NCBI GenBank assembly: GCA_023227695.1 | Contig: JALNVE010000002.1 | Coordinates: 21,193 to 85,192 of the forward strand | Direction of reading: 5' to 3' | Length of the DNA: 64,000 nucleotides | From: Paludibacteraceae bacterium | GTDB lineage: Bacteria > Bacteroidota > Bacteroidia > Bacteroidales > Paludibacteraceae | In this document: positions 59,958-64,000 of the stretch, piece by piece | Position numbering within the stretch: the stretch's first letter is position 1 | Layout of the letters: each line of letters starts with the position of its first letter | The notes under the pieces: generated by a model | Database searches by the model: none | What the model saw: the letters and a program-made list of their open reading frames with translations, nothing else | What the model was told of the DNA's origin: nothing | Translations under genes and position numbers: made by a program

Positions 59958-60446
59958 ATGCCGTTGGATAAAATATGTGAATGTAGAAGGGAAAAACAGG
60001 AATCTGTCATTAAAATGTCTTCAATGGATGGAAGTGAGGAAAACTATCCGTGTTACGCGCATCCGGGAGACGCAGGAATGGACATAAAGAGCAACGAAGA
60101 AATCGTTATCCCGCAAGGATCTTGGAAAACTATCGGAAGCGGAATCAGAGTTAAGGTTCCTGAAGGGTTCGTCGGATTAGTATGTCCCAGATCCGGTCTC
60201 GCAAGCAAGTTCGGGATAACGGTAGAAAACGCTCCGGGTATTCTTGATTCTTCGTATACGGGAGAATTGAAGGTAATTATTATCAATCATAGCAATTGTG
60301 AATATGTCATCAAAAAGGGCGATAAAATAGCACAACTCGTGATTGCCCCGTTCGTTTCTCCTAAAATAATGTTCGTTTCAGAAGAAGAAATGGATGAATT
60401 AAACACAGAACGCGGAAATAAAGGTTTCGGGAGTAGCGGAAGATAA
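59958..60446 (+). CDS. dut: dUTPase
   Basis: 162 residues. All five motifs of trimeric dUTPases: DAGMDIKS (1), PRSGLASKFGI (2), GILDSSYTGELKV (3), GDKIAQLVI (4) and RGNKGFGSSGR (5). It hydrolyses dUTP to dUMP, keeping uracil out of DNA and feeding thymidylate synthesis with thyX downstream. AAGGAAGA upstream. First gene of the right nucleotide operon, followed by TAATG overlap. Confidence 0.93.
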   Translation: MPLDKICECRREKQESVIKMSSMDGSEENYPCYAHPGDAGMDIKSNEEIVIPQGSWKTIGSGIRVKVPEGFVGLVCPRSGLASKFGITVENAPGILDSSYTGELKVIIINHSNCEYVIKKGDKIAQLVIAPFVSPKIMFVSEEEMDELNTERGNKGFGSSGR

Positions 60447-60913
60447 TGAACCCTGCTGTAATTGCAATTGACTTCGACGGGACAATAACGAAATCAGGAT
60501 GTGGGAAACTGTTGGTATTCCGTCCTGGTGGGAAAGAAGCGATTTGTGATCTATATCGACTCGGTTTTGAACTTATCCTTTGGACATGCAGATATGGGAA
60601 ATGTCTTGAAGAGGCAATCACTTTCCTTAAAGAGAACGGAATCTTGCATTGTTTCAAGGGAATAAACACAAATTCTGAACAAATTTCAGAGAATTATGAC
60701 CCGAGAAAAATAGTCGCCGACATCTATATCGATGATAGGAATGTCGGAGGATTAATGAGCTGGCATGAAATCCTGAAGAAAATAAAAACTGAATATTGTC
60801 CTTCTGTCGTCAGCAAGTCAGAATATCTTCAAGACGGAATCATTTCTGAAGAATTATTTGAAAATAGACTAAGGGGTCTTTTAGAAGAAGCGGGATATAT
60901 TATAGGAGAATGA
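60446..60913 (+). CDS. HAD-superfamily phosphatase-like protein
   Basis: 155 residues starting in a TAATG overlap. HAD motif I VIAIDFDGTIT (residues 5-15), LILWTCRYGK (motif II region) and ADIYIDDRNVG (motif IV). Small C0-cap HAD hydrolases of phages may act on nucleotides; position between dut and thyX fits nucleotide metabolism. Confidence 0.82.
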   Translation: MNPAVIAIDFDGTITKSGCGKLLVFRPGGKEAICDLYRLGFELILWTCRYGKCLEEAITFLKENGILHCFKGINTNSEQISENYDPRKIVADIYIDDRNVGGLMSWHEILKKIKTEYCPSVVSKSEYLQDGIISEELFENRLRGLLEEAGYIIGE

Positions 60914-60914
60914 C

Positions 60915-61466
60915 ATGATCGTTGAAAACATGAAACAAAAAGGAACTTGGCGGGAAGTCGCAGATGCCGCCCGAACAACCGTACACATGGAACCAGGAAC
61001 AAATGAACCAAGTTATTCTTGGAAGAAGAGAATGCTTCTTACAGAACATTCTCCAATTCGGAAACTGGTATTCAATTGGAAATGGAAAGATTTAAAGTAT
61101 TGGGTCAGCGTCCATTTGGTTCGGCATAAGATCGGCATCGAACATTTCGTTAGAACACAGAGAAGCGACCGAACTGGCGTAAACCGTGACGAATTGCCGC
61201 AAGGAGCCTCTGTAGAACACGAATGTGAAGCAAACGCACAAGCTATCTTGTTTATCAGCCGACGTAGGCTTTGTAATCAGGCTAGCCTTGAAACAAGACT
61301 AGCATGGAAAGCTGTGATCGAAGAAATTATGAAAGTAGATCCCGTACTTGCTGAATGTTGTGTTCCTGAATGTATTTACCGTGGTGTCTGTCCAGAGATT
61401 AGAACATGTGGATTTTCCCGGACAGAAGAGTTTAAAAATCGTTTACAAGAATACAGGGAAACTTAA
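60915..61466 (+). CDS. thyX: ThyX-like flavin-dependent thymidylate synthase with replaced C-terminal end
   Basis: 183 residues, GGAGAA before ATG. The core is LVRHKIGIEHFVRTQRSDR and SVEHECEANAQAILFISRRR, a ThyX-like active-site layout with a variant signature (RHK instead of the common RHRxxSxxxxS). The enzyme makes dTMP using FAD and folate. The C-terminal end CIYRGVCPEIRTCGFSRTEE is a replacement: the original end, IYRGGWCPEIRSCKW, is found at 62784-62880 behind the HNH endonuclease. The family assignment is helped by the dut/HAD neighbourhood. Confidence 0.78.
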   Translation: MIVENMKQKGTWREVADAARTTVHMEPGTNEPSYSWKKRMLLTEHSPIRKLVFNWKWKDLKYWVSVHLVRHKIGIEHFVRTQRSDRTGVNRDELPQGASVEHECEANAQAILFISRRRLCNQASLETRLAWKAVIEEIMKVDPVLAECCVPECIYRGVCPEIRTCGFSRTEEFKNRLQEYRET

Positions 61467-61547
61467 CATCTTTGGGAGACAGACTGTTTTCTAGGCAGTT
61501 TGGATGAGGTAATTCACCATCCTAATCCCAATTCTTTTTTAATAAAA

Positions 61548-61595
61548 TTACCTTTAGTGAGGTTGCTAGAAAAAACCTCTTTAAACTAAAGGTAA
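61548..61595 (+). promoter_or_regulatory. Hairpin hiding the Shine-Dalgarno of the HNH endonuclease
   Basis: TTACCTTTAGT (61548-61558) pairs perfectly with ACTAAAGGTAA (61585-61595), and inside GAGGTT (61559-61564) pairs with AACCTC (61574-61579). AAAGG of the Shine-Dalgarno before ATG 61598 is in the stem. Such hairpins keep homing-endonuclease translation low. Confidence 0.65.
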
Positions 61596-61597
61596 CT

Positions 61598-62560
61598 ATG
61601 AATTACAAAAAACTGTACGATCAATACTCTCTATATGTAAAATCCACAAATAGAAAAAAGGGATTGGGTGTTTACTACGAGAAACATCATGTTATACCAA
61701 AATGTATTGGTGGTTCTGATAACAATGAAAATCTGGTGTTGTTAACGGCCAGAGAACATTTTTTAGCGCATTTCCTTTTAACCAAAATTTATAAAAATGA
61801 CCAGATATTTTATAAGTTGGTTAAGGCATTCAATATAATGAATGCCGATAATCAGGGTGGAAACAGATATTTCAATAGCCGTTTGTTTGAAAAGAATAAG
61901 ATGGCCTTATCTAATGGGATGAAAGAAAACAATCCCATGTTTAACAAGGATGTCGCAAAAAGAGTCAGTATCTCAAAGATCGGACATGGAATTTATGATA
62001 ATAAATCAGAGGGAGAGAGGGCTATAATACACGAAAGGTTATCAAAAGCACACGAAGGGTTAATGGATGGTGAAAAGAATCCGATGTTTAGGAAGAATCC
62101 TTTCGGTAATAAAACAAAAGAAGAGATGGAAGAGATATCTCGTAAGATAAGAGAAGTTAATATAAATAGGACAGAACACGAAAATAGAGAAATATCTCGT
62201 AAAATAAAAGAATCTCACCACAATAAATCAGAAAAAGAAAAAGAAGAAATACGAAAAAAGATTAGCATTGGTCACATGGGAATAAATGCTTGGAGTAGTT
62301 TATCAGATGAACAGAGGTTGATTGCAAAGGGAAAACTATCTAAGATAAACAAAGGATCTGGAAACGGTAATGCAAAACTTGTGAGAAATGATGACACAGG
62401 AGAAATTTTAGGTTGTATCAAAGAGGTTTGCAATAAGTATAATATAACGTTTTATAAACTAAAAGTCTCTTGTTCAAACGGGACAAGAATAAATGGTTAT
62501 AAGTTTTCATTAGTAAAAAAAGAGGAAATTAAACATGAGTATTGTAACACAGTCTCCTAG
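61598..62560 (+). CDS. HNH homing endonuclease with NUMOD repeats, inserted in thyX
   Basis: 320 residues. HNH core EKHHVIPKCIGGSDNNENLV followed by LTAREHFLAHFLL, the two His-containing halves. Residues 105-230 are NUMOD3-type repeats (NNPMFNKDVAKRVSISK and relatives); the end (residues 255-310) is NUMOD1-like (RNDDTGEILGCIKEVCNKYN). It lies between the replacement and the original end of thyX. Ends in TAG. Confidence 0.85.
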   Translation: MNYKKLYDQYSLYVKSTNRKKGLGVYYEKHHVIPKCIGGSDNNENLVLLTAREHFLAHFLLTKIYKNDQIFYKLVKAFNIMNADNQGGNRYFNSRLFEKNKMALSNGMKENNPMFNKDVAKRVSISKIGHGIYDNKSEGERAIIHERLSKAHEGLMDGEKNPMFRKNPFGNKTKEEMEEISRKIREVNINRTEHENREISRKIKESHHNKSEKEKEEIRKKISIGHMGINAWSSLSDEQRLIAKGKLSKINKGSGNGNAKLVRNDDTGEILGCIKEVCNKYNITFYKLKVSCSNGTRINGYKFSLVKKEEIKHEYCNTVS

Positions 62561-62783
62561 ACCGGAACATAAACTAGACGAAGTAAAAAAAAGCATAGGT
62601 AAAACAGTAAGTAAAATAGAATTCGGTGAAACACCGGATCTAAGATCAGAGGAACTTTGTATACATTTTACAGATGGAAGTATTCTTCTTATTGGTTGTG
62701 GGTCCAATGCTGTAAACGTTGCAAATGATCATAAATTTTCATGGAAAGAATTTACTACCGACTTAATAACTTATTGGAAGTAG
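62535..62783 (+). CDS. Hypothetical small protein carried between HNH and displaced thyX end
   Basis: 82 residues; ATG 62535 overlaps the HNH gene by 26 bases, Shine-Dalgarno GAGG. LCIHFTDGSILLIGCGSNAV suggests a small folded beta protein. Its TAG adjoins the first base of the displaced thyX end, so it is part of the inserted unit. Could be an accessory or passenger. Confidence 0.55.
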   Translation: MSIVTQSPRPEHKLDEVKKSIGKTVSKIEFGETPDLRSEELCIHFTDGSILLIGCGSNAVNVANDHKFSWKEFTTDLITYWK

Positions 62784-62880
62784 CATTTATCGTGGAGGAT
62801 GGTGTCCTGAAATACGTTCTTGTAAATGGGTTGAAACGAAGGAAGCTCAAGAACTTTTAGAAAGATACCATCAGATTTAG
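62784..62880 (+). pseudogene. thyX: Displaced original 3' end of thyX
   Basis: From base 62785 the frame reads IYRGGWCPEIRSCKWVETKE then AQELLERYHQI before TAG 62878-62880. It corresponds to the end of the intact thyX (IYRGVCPEIRTC...), about 14 of 30 residues. It has no start codon of its own, so it is a remnant. Confidence 0.78.
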
Positions 62881-62912
62881 TTTTCCTGTTGAAAAGCTGA
62901 AGGAATATCATA

Positions 62913-63278
62913 ATGTATAAATTCTTGATCCCATTTCTTGTTTTTTGGTATGTAGCAGAAAGCTTGTGTCTTGCTGTAAATTCATATTCTTATGGATTTA
63001 CTAATTTCGGAAAAACGAAAAAGGCATTTATTTTTTCATTTTTCTTTTGTCCCATTGTTCTGATAATGGCGATGGCTAAAAAGAAGATGAAAATTTCAAA
63101 AAGAGGTTTACGGATGGCCGCTTTTTATCCCTTAAGTCTGCTGATATTCATTTCTCTTTATATGATCCAAATAGTTCTAAACTTCTTGGCGAATCTGTTT
63201 GAATTTTTCGGTAGTCGTGCCTTTTTAGCATATGAAGTTTTCATCATGGCTTCCGGAAAATTCTTCAACAAAGAATAA
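62913..63278 (+). CDS. Membrane protein, three segments
   Basis: 121 residues. Hydrophobic segments at about 3-20, 40-54 and 70-92, with basic loops (AKKKMKISKRGLRM). Shine-Dalgarno AAGGA 11 bases upstream. It comes 32 bases after the displaced thyX end. Role unknown; a holin-like or superinfection protein would be possible. Confidence 0.6.
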   Translation: MYKFLIPFLVFWYVAESLCLAVNSYSYGFTNFGKTKKAFIFSFFFCPIVLIMAMAKKKMKISKRGLRMAAFYPLSLLIFISLYMIQIVLNFLANLFEFFGSRAFLAYEVFIMASGKFFNKE

Positions 63279-63282
63279 ACAC

Positions 63283-63531
63283 TTATAACGAATAACGTTC
63301 TAAAAGACGGACATACCAATCTTCAAATCCATCCGTACTTTTAACTTCTGTATCTGCGACGACATAACACAACATTTTTGCGAAAATTTCGCATTTTTCT
63401 TTTGATTTAAAAAACGTTGGGTCTCTCGAACCGAATTGAACATTCATATTTAATTCCCTTATGAAAGAAATATTGACATATCCGCGCGTCGGAGATTCTA
63501 AGTAGAAATATTGTTCCATATTCTGTTCCAT
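63283..63531 (-). CDS. Hypothetical protein
   Basis: 82 residues, start ATG 63531 or 63519 (both Met). GYVNISFIRELNMNVQFGS and FKSKEKCEIFAKMLCYVVAD. Ends 4 bases from the convergent gene stop at 63278. No family recognised. Confidence 0.55.
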   Translation of the reverse strand: MEQNMEQYFYLESPTRGYVNISFIRELNMNVQFGSRDPTFFKSKEKCEIFAKMLCYVVADTEVKSTDGFEDWYVRLLERYSL

Positions 63532-63592
63532 ATTCCTCTTTCACCTTTGAATTTTAAATTTCTAAGCAAATGATTAGATTCTTTAAGTCTCC

Positions 63593-63874
63593 TTAAACAA
63601 GAGATTTATTAATTGTGTTTCTGTCTTCACAACGTTCATCTTTTTCTGAAACATTTTCTTTCCATGATTCAAAAATTTCTTTAGGTCCTCCGAAAGCATC
63701 TGAAATCAAATAATATCGTCGGACAAAGTTCTTAAAGATGTTAACGTCTTTTTGTTTTTGGTATTCTACGAGATCATACCATCTGCTTGGATCTTTAAAA
63801 GTGATACCGTCTTCAAGATAATCTTCGGGTGTCGGTAATTTTATTTCAAAAACAGAAATGTATTGTGCTTTCAT
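63593..63874 (-). CDS. Hypothetical protein
   Basis: 93 residues from ATG 63874, chosen for AAAGGAG; ATG 63895 is the next in-frame start upstream. YISVFEIKLPTPEDYLEDGI, then a helix. No family recognised. Confidence 0.55.
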   Translation of the reverse strand: MKAQYISVFEIKLPTPEDYLEDGITFKDPSRWYDLVEYQKQKDVNIFKNFVRRYYLISDAFGGPKEIFESWKENVSEKDERCEDRNTINKSLV

Positions 63875-63896
63875 CTTAATGTCTCCTTTACTCATT

Positions 63897-63995
63897 TTAT
63901 CTTCCGGCGGGAAGTCTGACGCCCGCGTCGTACTGTTCCCGTTCTAATTCATTCATCGGCCGCTCTGCGTTCTCGTAAAAATAAATTCTATTCAT
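63897..63995 (-). CDS. Short frame at window edge, perhaps the end of a longer gene
   Basis: 32 residues from ATG 63995 (RPMNELEREQYDAGVRLPAG), GC-rich compared with the neighbours. The frame is still open to the window end, so it may be the C-terminal tip of a gene lying outside. Confidence 0.3.
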   Translation of the reverse strand: MNRIYFYENAERPMNELEREQYDAGVRLPAGR

Positions 63996-64000
63996 CGCGG

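Noticed and set aside
1..64000. CRISPR array
   Set aside because: No regularly spaced direct repeats with unique spacers were seen.
1..64000. Insertion sequences or transposases
   Set aside because: No transposase-like protein and no flanking inverted repeats; mobility here is by homing endonucleases.
1..64000. Bacteroidetes host
   Set aside because: C25, BspA and similar proteins hint at it, but promoters (TTGACA-17-TATAAT) and strong Shine-Dalgarno sites are unlike Bacteroidetes.

Overview
The window looks like a continuous piece of a large tailed-phage (probably jumbo-phage) genome of low GC. It has a portal protein, a large terminase, a lysis group, tail adhesins, nucleotide-metabolism genes, a transcription-control set, RNA-repair enzymes, a tRNA and several homing endonucleases, packed with short gaps and many ATGA/TAATG overlaps. 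Ribosome-binding sites are strong Shine-Dalgarno sequences. At least twelve sites match the standard sigma-70 promoter (TTGACA or close variants, 17 bases, TATNNT-like). Together with signal peptides, a lipobox-like motif and proline-rich envelope proteins, this suggests a Gram-negative host with ordinary sigma-70 promoters. Gingipain-like, BspA-like and InlB-like proteins recall hosts of the PVC/Lentisphaerae type, but this is only a hint.

Layout. 1-25.3 kb is almost entirely minus strand: a mobile-endonuclease-damaged nucleotidyltransferase gene at the left edge, then (against the numbering) portal, terminase, an ATPase-only terminase paralogue, hypothetical head-region genes, a sigma-like HTH protein, a NusG-like factor, a vWA metallopeptidase-like protein, a membrane/lysis group with holin-like and spanin-like genes, a phosphoesterase, a SleB-type hydrolase, a MoxR-type ATPase, half of a Rad50-type ATPase, about 0.9 kb of non-coding DNA dense in hairpins, and a large gingipain-like protease. 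25.4-55.7 kb is plus strand: RlaP-type nucleotidyltransferase, BCS1-like ATPase, a CobT/CobS-like pair, RNA ligase, a glycan-modification cluster, a tyrosine phosphatase, CoaB- and CoaC-like enzymes, a tRNA with anticodon CTA, RtcB, a radical-SAM enzyme and many small genes. 55.7-59.9 kb (minus) holds two long adhesin/tail-fibre-like genes. 59.9-63.3 kb (plus) holds dUTPase, a HAD phosphatase and ThyX. The right end turns back to minus.

Most striking is a repeated architecture of mobile endonucleases. In rtcB (GIY-YIG), thyX (HNH) and a coaB-like gene (Vsr-like), the endonuclease gene is accompanied by a divergent replacement copy of one end of the target gene, so the target reading frame is complete, while the original displaced end is still visible on the far side of the endonuclease. 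Three unrelated nuclease families show this. Two of the endonuclease starts are folded into hairpins, and the coaB case has its own sigma-70 promoter. A possible fourth case is at the left edge.

Other notable points are an amber-suppressor tRNA beside a PTH2-like gene with one in-frame TAG, the hairpin-rich candidate large RNA at 20.8-21.7 kb, an ATPase-only terminase paralogue, a CoaC-M23 fusion, and two separate AAA/vWA pairs. The left arm is probably expressed late (structure, lysis), the right arm early or middle from host-type promoters.
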